NCBI RefSeq assembly: GCF_003855255.1
Contig: NZ_CP034072.1
Span: 4,213,920 to 4,277,919 of the forward strand
Direction: 5' to 3'
Source: Mycolicibacterium nivoides
GTDB taxonomy: Bacteria > Actinomycetota > Actinomycetes > Mycobacteriales > Mycobacteriaceae
Length of the DNA: 64,000 nucleotides
Program-made: the position numbers and the translations under genes
Notes under the pieces: model-generated
Databases searched by the model: none
What the model was told of the DNA's origin: nothing
Seen by the model: the letters and a program-made list of their open reading frames with translations, nothing else
Part shown: positions 18,207-26,059 of the stretch, piece after piece
Numbering within the stretch: position 1 is the first letter of the stretch
Layout of the letters: each line of letters opens with the position of its first letter

Positions 18207-18857
18207 CTACTGTTTCGGCAGTTCGAGCTGGAACCCGTCGAGGATGGTCTTCTTGTCTTTCAGATAGGTCGGATTGTCAGGCTCGGCCGTCTGAACCGTG
18301 AGCGTCGCAGCGTAGAGCTTGTCGTTGTTTTTAGCGGCAACGATCAATGCGGTCGCCGGCCGGCCTTGGATTCTGTAGTCGGCAATCACTGCCGGCTGCC
18401 CGCAGTGCGTTGAGGGCGTTTGCGACTCGATCGTGCCCCCCACCTGAGCAACCCCGTTGAGCTCAGCGTCGAAGGCTTGCTGCGGCGTCTCCACCTTGCC
18501 GGTGAGATCTTCCAGCGTCACTCCGGCGTTTGGGGAGAAATCGTTGGCCCGCAAAGCGTCGTTGACGATGATGCCGCGGATTAGCTCCGAGTCCAGCTTC
18601 GTCGACCGCACCCATCCATCCGGTTGCGGGAGTGCCAGCTCGGGCTCTCCAGGTGCCTGAGACTTCAGCTTCAACAACGGCGCCGCGCTTTCAGCACACG
18701 CCCGCGGCTCATCATCGGAAGCCGGCACTGCCGACACCTCCGAAGTCTGCTGCGAGACCGCAACGGGATCACCATCGGACGCAGGAGGCGACGAACATCC
18801 CACCGCCGACAGACCTATCACCGAGACGAACAATGCCAGCTGACGAAACTTCCCCAT
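18207..18857 (-). CDS. LpqN/LpqT-like lipoprotein
   Basis: 216 residues. The signal peptide FRQLALFVSVIGL is followed by a lipobox SAVGC with Cys at residue 21, so it is an exported lipoprotein. After a Ser/Asp-rich linker the mature domain has WVRSTKLDSELIRGIIVNDALR, TLEDLTGKVETPQQAFDAELNG and GRPATALIVAAKNNDKLYAATLTVQT, matching the mycobacterial LpqN/LpqT fold. Members are envelope proteins that bind other envelope factors. The gene lies in the island and is leftward like its neighbours. Confidence 0.82.
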   Translation of the reverse strand: MGKFRQLALFVSVIGLSAVGCSSPPASDGDPVAVSQQTSEVSAVPASDDEPRACAESAAPLLKLKSQAPGEPELALPQPDGWVRSTKLDSELIRGIIVNDALRANDFSPNAGVTLEDLTGKVETPQQAFDAELNGVAQVGGTIESQTPSTHCGQPAVIADYRIQGRPATALIVAAKNNDKLYAATLTVQTAEPDNPTYLKDKKTILDGFQLELPKQ

Positions 18858-19098
18858 AGACCCGCACCTCTCCTATTGAACGATCGGAATTCTGACGGCG
18901 CCAGTCCGAGCACACCCGCGGGTTCGCGCATGTCCCGGTCGGCAAACCAGAATCACCATCCATGCGCCGCCCCCGACACCAGTCCAACAATCGAGTTTGC
19001 TGCGACACAAGCAACAAGCTACACGACCACGCCATATATGAGCCCACCATGTTCACTGACCCGAGTCACCTCGGCAGCCCTACGTCATCGACCTCGCC

Positions 19099-19130
19099 TA
19101 CTAAACCGGCCGAATCCGGCCGGTTTAGTA
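19099..19130. repeat. Perfect 13-bp inverted repeat (hairpin)
   Basis: TACTAAACCGGCC is followed after the six bases GAATCC by its exact complement. No T-run follows on either strand, which argues against a classical intrinsic terminator. It lies about 200 bp inside the right end of the island, immediately before the integrase-like remnant, and may be a recombination or regulatory element of the former mobile element. Confidence 0.7.
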
Positions 19131-19308
19131 CGGTTCGAACCGCACCGTCTACGCCCCGGATGAGTTGCCGGCGATCGTGGCCGAGCACATCCGGTTGCAC
19201 TGCCCGGGAGACGATCCCGCGCAGTGGTTTGTCCGAGAAACCATGGACCGCAAGGGTCCAATTCACGCGTCCGACCGGACCCGCAAGGCTGCCGGCGAGC
19301 TCCTCTGA
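19129..19308 (+). pseudogene. Decayed tyrosine integrase C-terminal fragment
   Basis: An open segment of about 59 codons with a stop at 19126 and no start reads RTVYAPDELPAIVAEHIRLH, then CPGDDPAQWF, then KGPIHASDRTRKAAGELL and a stop. This resembles the part of phage-type tyrosine recombinases where a strand-helix (vPdela..la.Hir.h.pgddp..wlF) precedes the catalytic HxxR box. The catalytic residues themselves are not present. It ends 22 bp from the right att-like repeat, the usual place for an integrase gene. The identity rests on a short similarity only. Confidence 0.45.
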
Positions 19309-19329
19309 GGCCTCAAGGACCGGCCCTGA

Positions 19330-20640
19330 CTAGGCGCTGATCCAGTTCCCGTGGAACCCGTAGGGCACGCGCTGTGGCAGTTTGATGGTGGCGACAGGCG
19401 TCCCGCCGAAGTCCGACGCATCCAGGATCACGAGGTCGCTGCCGTCACGCTCGGGGTTGTAGACGTAGCCCAGATACCACCCGTTGCTCTCGTCGGCCGG
19501 GCCCGCCCCCGGGACGAAGACGGCTTCTCCGGGTCCGCCGGATCCGAGTTCGTGACGCGCGCCGGCACCGGTGGTCAGGTCATGGCGGATCCAGGCGTTG
19601 TCCGCGACAGATACCGAGTACCGGGCGGGCAGGCCGGCCAGCCGGTCGTCGATGCGGGGGAACTCCACCCCGAGATCGTCGAGCTGACGCTCGCTGACCG
19701 TCCCGGCCGTCAGGTCGATTCGCCATTCCCACAGCAGGCCCTCGACGTCGAATCCGCCGTTGTCGCGCCACAACTCGGGATAACGAACCGCCTGCAGCAC
19801 AATCGAATTGCCGTCATCGTGGGCGTTGGCCACGTGGAATACGTAGCACGGGTCGATGTCGAACCAGCGGATCGGCGCGTCGGGGTCGTCACGGCGCAGC
19901 ACACCGAACCGGGCGCCATAGTCATCGCTCCAGCGGTAGGGCATGTCACCTTCACCCTTGACCGCGATGTCCAGGTCGAACACCACGGGCAGGTCCATGA
20001 AGATCACATGGCCCGCGGTCATCGCGAAGTCGTGCATCATGGTGTGCGCCTTGACATCCACCGGCCGGTTGATGGTCAGCTCACCGTTGGCGTCGGCGCG
20101 GTGATAGGTGACGTAGGGCTCGAAGATGCTGCCGTATCCGAAGAAGTGCAGCTCCCCGGTCGTCGGGCAGATCTTGGGATGCGCGGTCATCGAGTCGACG
20201 AGTTTCCCGCCGAAGTCGTAGGCGCCCACGGTTTCCAGGTCGTTGGTGATCTCGTAGGGCAGCGAGGACTCCACCAGCGCCAGGGTCTTGCCCGCGTGGT
20301 TGACGACGTGGGTGTTGGCAACGGCGGACCGCAGGTTGCGCGTGCCGTCGGCGTTGTACAGCGGGAAGTCCTTGACGAAGCTGTCGGTGCGGACCCAGCG
20401 GTTGCGGTACCACTTGGCCGCGCCGTTCTCGATGCGGACGCCGTGGATCATGCCGTCGCCGGTGAACCAGTGTTCGGTCGCCTGGCGCGGGTTCGGGCCG
20501 TTGCGCAGGTACCAGCCGTCGAGCTCGGCGGGGATGGCGCCGTCGACGGGCAGGTCGTACTCGGCGAGTTCGTCGGCAACGGGTGCGTAGTTGCCGCGCC
20601 GGAAGAAGTCGGTTTCGCCGATGGGCAGGGCTGAAGTCAT
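19330..20640 (-). CDS. Carotenoid cleavage oxygenase
   Basis: The 436-residue non-heme iron enzyme would cleave carotenoid or related polyene double bonds to apo-carotenals. The RPE65/CCO pattern is clear: WYLRNGPNPRQ near the start, then the His-bearing motifs AHPKICPTTGELHFFGY, MMHDFAMTAGHVIFMDLP, FHVANAHDDG and the C-terminal GFHGNWISA, which supply the four Fe(II) ligands. The ATG at 20640 is used; the longer frame has no family match. It is divergent from a PadR regulator with a palindrome between them. The 3' end coincides with the island repeat. Confidence 0.94.
   Translation of the reverse strand: MTSALPIGETDFFRRGNYAPVADELAEYDLPVDGAIPAELDGWYLRNGPNPRQATEHWFTGDGMIHGVRIENGAAKWYRNRWVRTDSFVKDFPLYNADGTRNLRSAVANTHVVNHAGKTLALVESSLPYEITNDLETVGAYDFGGKLVDSMTAHPKICPTTGELHFFGYGSIFEPYVTYHRADANGELTINRPVDVKAHTMMHDFAMTAGHVIFMDLPVVFDLDIAVKGEGDMPYRWSDDYGARFGVLRRDDPDAPIRWFDIDPCYVFHVANAHDDGNSIVLQAVRYPELWRDNGGFDVEGLLWEWRIDLTAGTVSERQLDDLGVEFPRIDDRLAGLPARYSVSVADNAWIRHDLTTGAGARHELGSGGPGEAVFVPGAGPADESNGWYLGYVYNPERDGSDLVILDASDFGGTPVATIKLPQRVPYGFHGNWISA
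19331..19359. repeat. Right copy of 29-bp direct repeat (att-like)
   Basis: It forms the last codons and most of the stop of the carotenoid oxygenase gene (GFHGNWISA on the reverse strand) and matches 16563-16591 at 27 of 29 positions. Because the repeat restores the coding end, integration would not have broken the gene. Confidence 0.8.
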
Positions 20641-20665
20641 GCACTCAACCGTGACATTCCATAAC

Positions 20666-20675
20666 TGACATGTCA
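20666..20675. promoter_or_regulatory. Palindrome in the carotenoid oxygenase/PadR divergent promoter
   Basis: TGACATGTCA is a perfect 10-bp palindrome in the 59-bp gap between the two divergent starts, with an AT-rich flank. It is a good candidate operator for the PadR protein encoded at 20700, which would then control both itself and the oxygenase. Confidence 0.5.
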
Positions 20676-20699
20676 ATAGTGGACGGTAGACTGCCGGGC

Positions 20700-21218
20700 A
20701 TGAGTCTGCGCATGGCGGCACTTGGCCTGTTGGCACAGCACCCCGGCAGCGGGTACGACCTGCTCAAACGGTTCGAGAAATCGATGGCGAACGTCTGGCC
20801 CGCCACCCAGAGCCAGCTGTACGGCGAGCTCAACAAGCTGGCCGCCGCCGGCCTGATCGAGGTGTCGGCGATCGGCCCGCGCGGCCGCAAGGAGTATCGG
20901 ATCACCCCCACCGGCCGCACGGAACTGGAGCGCTGGATCACCAATCCGGCCGATGACCCGCCCGAGCGCAGCGCCGGGCTGCTACGGGTGTTCCTGCTGG
21001 GCGAATTGCCCCGCGACCAGGCCCGCGAGCACCTGACAGCGCTGGCCGCGCACGCCGACTCCGAAGTGGTGCGGCTCAAGGAACTGGAGTCCTCCATCCC
21101 TTGGTCCGACACCGACGAGGACCTCTACGGCCACGCAGCCTTGGAATACGGCCTGCGCTTCAACGCCATGCAGGCCGAGTGGGCACATTGGCTCACGAAA
21201 GCTATCGACAACCGATAG
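20700..21218 (+). CDS. PadR family transcriptional regulator
   Basis: 172 residues. The N-terminal winged helix has LGLLAQHPGSGYDLLKRFEKS, then TQSQLYGELNKLAAAGLI and GRKEYRITPTGRTEL, the PadR signature (residues 5-75). The C-terminal Vir-type helical dimerisation domain follows. The ATG at 20700 (MSLRMAALG) is preferred over the upstream in-frame ATG at 20670, which lies inside the palindrome. Divergent placement suggests control of the carotenoid oxygenase. Confidence 0.92.
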   Translation: MSLRMAALGLLAQHPGSGYDLLKRFEKSMANVWPATQSQLYGELNKLAAAGLIEVSAIGPRGRKEYRITPTGRTELERWITNPADDPPERSAGLLRVFLLGELPRDQAREHLTALAAHADSEVVRLKELESSIPWSDTDEDLYGHAALEYGLRFNAMQAEWAHWLTKAIDNR

Positions 21219-21222
21219 GTTC

Positions 21223-21232
21223 CGATATATCG
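21223..21232. promoter_or_regulatory. Palindrome upstream of the second padR gene
   Basis: CGATATATCG is a perfect 10-bp palindrome 5 bp after the first padR stop and about 60 bp before the ATG of the second. Its AT-rich core resembles a promoter/operator overlap and suggests autoregulation by the second PadR protein. Confidence 0.45.
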
Positions 21233-21290
21233 TTGACGCATCGGAAGCACGAACCGGCGCTTCCTCCACGACAACGAAGGATTTACTCCA

Positions 21291-22019
21291 ATGACCCACC
21301 CATTCAATTCACAAAACGGCGGCTTCGGATTCGTTCCACTCGGCCGCGAAGAGGCCCGCATCATGTTCCGCCAGGCGCGACAGGCCCGCCGGGACATGCG
21401 CGAACAGATGCGTGCACAGGCGGATGCGACCCGTGAGCACGGCGTCGACGCCACCTGCCAGACCGGCTTCGGCGGCCCGGGCTTCGGGCCCGGACGCGGC
21501 TTCGAATTCGGTTTCGAGCCGCGCGGCGGCTTCGGCTTCGGATTCGGCGGACCCCGGGGGCGGGGTAGCCGGGGCGGACGCCGCGGTCGACGCGGCGACG
21601 TCCGTGCCGCCATCCTGACCTTGCTGGCCGAACGGCCCATGCACGGCTACGAGATGACGCAGGAGATCGCCGCCCGCAGCCACAACCTGTGGAAGCCCAG
21701 CCCGGGCTCGGTGTACCCGACCCTGCAACTGCTGGTCGACGAAGGTCTGATCACCCCGACCGAAACCGAGGGCAGCAAGAAGACTTTCGAGCTGACCGAG
21801 GAAGGCCGTCAGGCCGCAGCCGGGATCGAGACCGCGCCCTGGGACCAGATCACCGAGGACGCCGACCCCGCCGCCATGAACCTCCGCGGCGCCCTCGGCC
21901 AGCTGATGGCCGCCGTCGGGCAGTCGAGCTTCACTGCCAGCGAGGACCAGCAACAGCGCATCCTCGACATCGTCAACAACGCCCGCCGCGAGGTCTACCA
22001 GGTCCTCGGCGAGGAGTAG
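21291..22019 (+). CDS. PadR family regulator with Gly/Phe/Arg-rich N-terminal extension
   Basis: 242 residues. Residues 1-105 are low complexity: an Arg/Gln-rich helix (REEARIMFRQARQARRDMREQM) then a Gly-Phe-Arg-rich stretch ending RGSRGGRRGRRGD. A PadR winged helix follows with ILTLLAERPMHGYEMTQEI and PSPGSVYPTLQLLVDEGLITPTE. The basic, glycine-rich part may add non-specific nucleic-acid contact. It stands 72 bp after the first padR gene, separated by the CGATATATCG palindrome, so it may have its own promoter. Confidence 0.9.
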   Translation: MTHPFNSQNGGFGFVPLGREEARIMFRQARQARRDMREQMRAQADATREHGVDATCQTGFGGPGFGPGRGFEFGFEPRGGFGFGFGGPRGRGSRGGRRGRRGDVRAAILTLLAERPMHGYEMTQEIAARSHNLWKPSPGSVYPTLQLLVDEGLITPTETEGSKKTFELTEEGRQAAAGIETAPWDQITEDADPAAMNLRGALGQLMAAVGQSSFTASEDQQQRILDIVNNARREVYQVLGEE

Positions 22020-22038
22020 CGGCCCGTAGGCTGCCTTT

Positions 22039-22722
22039 GTGAACAGCCTCGTGACAACCATCGCGCCGGCCGTCGTCGCAGTCTTGACCGCGGCCGGCGC
22101 GGTCATCGGACTCCAGTTCCGTGATGTCGACGCCTACGAGCGCCGGCGCAACATCTGGCAGTGGCTTCTTGTCCTGCTCGCCGCCGCCGCGACATTGGGG
22201 GCCGTCGGATCGGCCTCCGGTGTGGGAAGCCTCGTCGAGGCCACCATCATGACGGTGGTCGGGGTGGCCGCCGTCGTCCTCGCACACGTGCTGTGGCGGC
22301 GGCGTGTTCCCGACGCCGAACCCCGCAACGTCGCGATCGCGACCGCCGCCGCCGCGTGCGCGGTCCTGGTCATCGTCGGCGTCACGACACTGACCTACAC
22401 CGGGAACAAGGGCTGCCGTCAGGCCGATCCGCTGGTGCAGTCCAGTCGCGCGAGTTCGGGCGCTCTCATGCCGACGATCGAGGCCAACCAGGGTCCGACG
22501 GTCGGCGACTTCACCGACTGGGCCAAGATCATCCGCGAGCAGGCCGATCAGGTGACCGACGGCGATGTCGCGCAGCATGCGCACCGAATGGGCGAGCTGG
22601 CAGGACAGATCGCCGAGTCGGTCAGGAGTAACGACAAGGCCCAGCACGCACTGCTCGGCAAGGAGTACTACGACGAACTCGGGGCGATCCTGAAGAAGTG
22701 CCAGATCCAGGTGACCCGCTAG
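22039..22722 (+). CDS. Hypothetical membrane protein
   Basis: 227 residues with GTG start. Four hydrophobic segments occur in the first 130 residues (for example [19 protein letters not shown] and [19 protein letters not shown]), then a soluble tail of about 95 residues with a helical [12 protein letters not shown] end and three Cys-free stretches. No family recognised. The stop overlaps the convergent glpK end by 4 bp. Confidence 0.7.
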   Translation: MNSLVTTIAPAVVAVLTAAGAVIGLQFRDVDAYERRRNIWQWLLVLLAAAATLGAVGSASGVGSLVEATIMTVVGVAAVVLAHVLWRRRVPDAEPRNVAIATAAAACAVLVIVGVTTLTYTGNKGCRQADPLVQSSRASSGALMPTIEANQGPTVGDFTDWAKIIREQADQVTDGDVAQHAHRMGELAGQIAESVRSNDKAQHALLGKEYYDELGAILKKCQIQVTR

Positions 22723-24236
22723 ATCTCGACCCAATCCAGGGTTCGCGAAACCGCCTTGCGCCAACCGGCGTAACCCCCGGAACGCTGCTCGTCATCCCAC
22801 TGCGGGCTCCACCGCTGACCCTCCTGCCAGTTCGCCCGCAGGTCGTCGGCGCTCTCCCAGAACCCGACCGCGAGCCCGGCCGCATATGCCGCGCCCAGCG
22901 CCGTGGTCTCGGCCACCACGGGCTTGACCACCTCGACTCCCAGCACGTCAGCCTGGATCTGCATGCACAGCGCATTCGCGGTGATACCGCCGTCCACCTT
23001 CAGAACCTCAAGGTGCACACCGGAATCGGCTTCCATGGCCTCGACCACGTCGCGGCTCTGGTAGCAGATCGCCTCAAGGGTGGCCCGCGCCAGGTGAGCG
23101 TTGGTGTTGAAGCGCGACAGGCCGACGATGACGCCCCGCGCGTCGGAGCGCCAGTATGGGGCGAACAGCCCGGAGAACGCCGGAACGAAGTAGACGCCGC
23201 CGTTGTCGGCCACCTGCCTGGCCAGCGCCTCACTCTGCGCCGCACCGCTGATGATGCCCAGCTGATCGCGCAGCCACTGCACCGCCGAGCCGGTCACAGC
23301 AATCGAACCCTCAAGGGCGTAAACCGGTTTCGAGTCGCCGAACTGGTAGCACACCGTGGTGAGCAGTCCGTTCTCCGAACGCACGATCTTCTCGCCCGTA
23401 TTGAGCAGCAGGAAATTGCCTGTGCCGTAAGTGTTCTTGGCCTCACCGGGCTCCAGGCACACCTGCCCCACCATCGCGGCCTGCTGATCGCCGAGGATTC
23501 CGGTCACCGGCACCTGCCCGGCCAGGGGACCGCTGTCGCGGGTGATCCCGTACGAGGCCGGGTACGACGACGGCTTGATCTCGGGCAGCATCTGCCGCGG
23601 AATCGAGAAGAACGACAGCAGTTCGTCGTCCCAGTCCAGGGTTTCCAGGTTCATCAACATGGTGCGGCTGGCGTTGGTGACGTCGGTGACGTGCACGCCG
23701 CCGCGGTAACCGCCGGTGAGGTTCCAGGTCACCCAGCTGTCGGGCGTACCGAAGATCGCGTCACCGTTCTCCGCATCGCGCCGGACGCCCTCGACGTTGT
23801 CCAGGATCCACTGGATCTTGCCGCCCGAGAAATACGTCGCGGGCGGTAGCCCCGCCTTGCGGCGGATCACGTCACCGCGGCCGTCGCGGTCCAGGGCCGC
23901 GGCGATACGGTCGGTTCGGGTGTCCTGCCAGACGATCGCGTTGTGGTACGGCCGCCCGGTGTGGCGGTTCCAGACCAGTGTGGTCTCCCGCTGATTGGTG
24001 ATGCCCAGCGCGGCGAGGTCCCCGGCCACCAGGTTGGTCTTGTTCAGCGCGGTCATGATCGCCGCGGAGGTGCGTTCCCAGATCTCGACCGGGTTGTGTT
24101 CCACCCACCCCGCTTTGGGCAGGATCTGCTGGTGCTCGAGTTGATGGCGCCCCACCTCGGCACCGGCGTGATCGAAGATCATGCATCGGGTACTGGTGGT
24201 GCCCTGGTCGATTGCAGCTACGAAGTCCGCGGACAT
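22719..24236 (-). CDS. glpK: Glycerol kinase
   Basis: The 505-residue protein is full length for GlpK, which makes sn-glycerol 3-phosphate from glycerol and ATP. FGGY signatures are present: [15 protein letters not shown] at the N-terminus, the [16 protein letters not shown] segment, [19 protein letters not shown] and the C-terminal [32 protein letters not shown] start at 24236. It is closely divergent from the methyltransferase. The same glpK-methyltransferase neighbourhood occurs in other mycobacteria. Confidence 0.98.
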   Translation of the reverse strand: MSADFVAAIDQGTTSTRCMIFDHAGAEVGRHQLEHQQILPKAGWVEHNPVEIWERTSAAIMTALNKTNLVAGDLAALGITNQRETTLVWNRHTGRPYHNAIVWQDTRTDRIAAALDRDGRGDVIRRKAGLPPATYFSGGKIQWILDNVEGVRRDAENGDAIFGTPDSWVTWNLTGGYRGGVHVTDVTNASRTMLMNLETLDWDDELLSFFSIPRQMLPEIKPSSYPASYGITRDSGPLAGQVPVTGILGDQQAAMVGQVCLEPGEAKNTYGTGNFLLLNTGEKIVRSENGLLTTVCYQFGDSKPVYALEGSIAVTGSAVQWLRDQLGIISGAAQSEALARQVADNGGVYFVPAFSGLFAPYWRSDARGVIVGLSRFNTNAHLARATLEAICYQSRDVVEAMEADSGVHLEVLKVDGGITANALCMQIQADVLGVEVVKPVVAETTALGAAYAAGLAVGFWESADDLRANWQEGQRWSPQWDDEQRSGGYAGWRKAVSRTLDWVEI

Positions 24237-24254
24237 TCGTACATGATGGCTTAC

Positions 24255-25010
24255 ATGGCTCCCGACCCCTCAGATATCGACCGGATGCCACGGGGCGGGT
24301 TCCGCGCGTCGTGCCTGGACCGGCTGCTCGAGACCGACCGGCCGGAGTACCTGGACCGCGACGATGTCGACAGTTCCGTGAAGAACCAGGTGATCGGGGC
24401 CCTGGACTGGACCGGCCGGTTCTTCAAGAACCATCAGCGCTTCGCCGCGATCGCGCTCGATCTGGTCGCCGAGGTGCCCGATCCTCGAATCCTGGAGTTG
24501 GGCGCCGGACACGGCGGGGTGTCCCGCCAACTGCTGGCCGATCACCCGTCGGCACGGGTCACCGTCACCGACGTCGACCCGCAATCGGTCGCCCGCATCG
24601 CCGCGGGTGACCTGGGCAGCCATCCGCGCGCCGAGGTCCGCCAGATGGACGCCACCGCGATCGACGCCGCCGACGGCAGCTACGACCTGGCCCTGTTCGC
24701 GTTGTCGTTCCACCACCTGCCGCCGGCTCAGGCCGCGCGGGTGTTCGCCGAGGGCACCCGGGTTGCCGACACCCTGTTGATCATCGACCTGCCGCGCCCG
24801 CCGGCCCCTCTGCACCTGCTGCGCCTGGCGACGATGCTGCCCGCGGCGGTGGTGCTCCCGTTCGCGCACGACGGTGTCATCAGCTCACTGCGCAGCTATA
24901 GCCCCTCGGCATTGCGCAGCCTTGCCCGCCACGCCGACCCGTCGATCGAGCTCAAGCTGCGCAGCGGACTGAACCTGCCCCAGATCGTCGTCGCCAGACG
25001 CGCCCGGTGA
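24255..25010 (+). CDS. Class I SAM-dependent methyltransferase
   Basis: 251 residues. Motif I is [16 protein letters not shown], motif [12 protein letters not shown], motif [30 protein letters not shown]. The C-terminal part is hydrophobic ([19 protein letters not shown]), which suggests membrane association or a lipid substrate. Starts at 24243, 24246 and 24255 are all possible. The gap to the divergent glpK start is under 20 bp, so the transcript is probably leaderless or promoters overlap coding DNA. Confidence 0.88.
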   Translation: MAPDPSDIDRMPRGGFRASCLDRLLETDRPEYLDRDDVDSSVKNQVIGALDWTGRFFKNHQRFAAIALDLVAEVPDPRILELGAGHGGVSRQLLADHPSARVTVTDVDPQSVARIAAGDLGSHPRAEVRQMDATAIDAADGSYDLALFALSFHHLPPAQAARVFAEGTRVADTLLIIDLPRPPAPLHLLRLATMLPAAVVLPFAHDGVISSLRSYSPSALRSLARHADPSIELKLRSGLNLPQIVVARRAR

Positions 25011-25016
25011 ATCTCC

Positions 25017-26045
25017 TCAGGCGCGCCGCTTGACCTGCGGCGCCACCGAGAAGAGATCGGCGACGGTGGAGGCCAGCTCCAGGAACGCCTGCCGGGTGGC
25101 CCGGCTCAGGAAGCCGAGGTCCACCTCCGCGCCCTCGGCGAGGTGATCGTCGAACGGGATCACGTGCAGCGCCCGCACCCTGGGCAGGAAATGGTTGGAC
25201 AGCTGCGCCATGTCGAGCCCGAGCGCACCCGGCCTCGACGCGCTGACCACCACGACCGCCTTCGGCACCAGATGTGAATAGCCGTTGCGCTCAAGCCAAT
25301 CCAGGGTCGCGAGCGCACTCCGCGCCGAGTCGATGGCAGGCGATGCGACGATCACGATCGCATCCGCCGCGTCGAGCACGCCCGCCATCGCCGAGTGCAC
25401 CAAACCGGTCCCGCAGTCGGTCAGGATGATGTTGTAGAAGCGCTGCAACACACTCAGCACACCGCGATAGTCGTACTCCGAGAAGGCCTCTGAGGTGGCC
25501 GGGTCCCGCTCGGACGCCAAGATCTCCAGACGGCTGGTGCTTTGGGAGGTGTGGCGGCGGATGTCGGAGTAGCGCGATATCCCGTCGTCGAGGAGCACGT
25601 CGCGCACGGTGGAATCGCATTCGTTGGGCCCGCGCTGGGCCAGCGTGCCGAAGTCGGGGTTGGCATCCACCGCGATCACCCGGTCCCCACGGGTCGCCGC
25701 CAGCGTCGCGCCCAGCCCGATGGTCGTGGTGGTCTTGCCCACCCCGCCCTTCTGGGACAGCAGGGCGATGTTGAACGGTCCGCCGACCACGGGCTGGTTG
25801 ACCCGATCGATGAGGGTCCGGTGAGTGGACTCCTGCTCGGAGACTCCTGGATTCAGACCGGTGGCCCGGTAAACGGCCTTGCGCCAGCCCGACTTTGGCG
25901 TCGGTGCGGCACGGACCAGACCGAGGTCTCCGTTGCTCGGCACCACCGATGAGGGCTGACTCGCTGCGCTCCCCGGCTTGATGGACGTGAACGGAGTCGG
26001 TTCCGGCGGCCCGAGCGGGAGCCGCTCGTCATTGCTGTCGGTCAT
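25017..26045 (-). CDS. EspI/MinD-like ATPase of the ESX locus
   Basis: 342 residues. The N-terminus is Pro/Ser-rich and disordered, then comes SGWRKAVYRATGLNPG, a signature of ESX-linked MinD-like proteins. The ParA/MinD P-loop is LLSQKGGVGKTTT (about residues 95-107), and VIAVDANPDFGTLAQR and LTDCGTGLVHSAM are the other nucleotide motifs. EspI in ESX-1 is thought to tune secretion to ATP level. The ATG at 26045 is used since the upstream frame overlaps the eccA end. A second copy of this family stands at the right window edge. Confidence 0.88.
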   Translation of the reverse strand: MTDSNDERLPLGPPEPTPFTSIKPGSAASQPSSVVPSNGDLGLVRAAPTPKSGWRKAVYRATGLNPGVSEQESTHRTLIDRVNQPVVGGPFNIALLSQKGGVGKTTTTIGLGATLAATRGDRVIAVDANPDFGTLAQRGPNECDSTVRDVLLDDGISRYSDIRRHTSQSTSRLEILASERDPATSEAFSEYDYRGVLSVLQRFYNIILTDCGTGLVHSAMAGVLDAADAIVIVASPAIDSARSALATLDWLERNGYSHLVPKAVVVVSASRPGALGLDMAQLSNHFLPRVRALHVIPFDDHLAEGAEVDLGFLSRATRQAFLELASTVADLFSVAPQVKRRA

Positions 26046-26059
26046 GGCCCTTCCTTCCG

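Larger units (their letters stand above)
18858..19329. other. 472-bp non-coding part of the island with hairpin and integrase remnant
   Basis: The left part, next to the lipoprotein ATG, should hold its promoter. The right part holds the 13-bp inverted repeat and the integrase-like remnant listed separately. No intact gene is seen here. Confidence 0.6.
16563..19330. mobile_element. Putative small genomic island in the 3' end of a carotenoid oxygenase gene
   Basis: A 2.8-kb block bounded by 29-bp imperfect direct repeats. It has visibly lower GC than its flanks and carries four leftward accessory genes, a hairpin and an integrase-like remnant next to the right repeat. Removing one repeat and the block would join the carotenoid oxygenase stop to the antiporter GTG with a 10-bp gap on the same strand. 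No intact integrase is present, so it appears immobile now. Boundaries are inferred from the repeat. Confidence 0.6.

Noticed and set aside
19066..19266. Minus-strand frame of 66 codons over the hairpin
   Set aside because: The plus strand of the same DNA gives a better, integrase-like reading, and the minus frame crosses the hairpin without a supported start.
19351..20634. Plus-strand open frame of 427 codons
   Set aside because: Antisense to the carotenoid oxygenase, whose four iron-ligand motifs are intact on the other strand.
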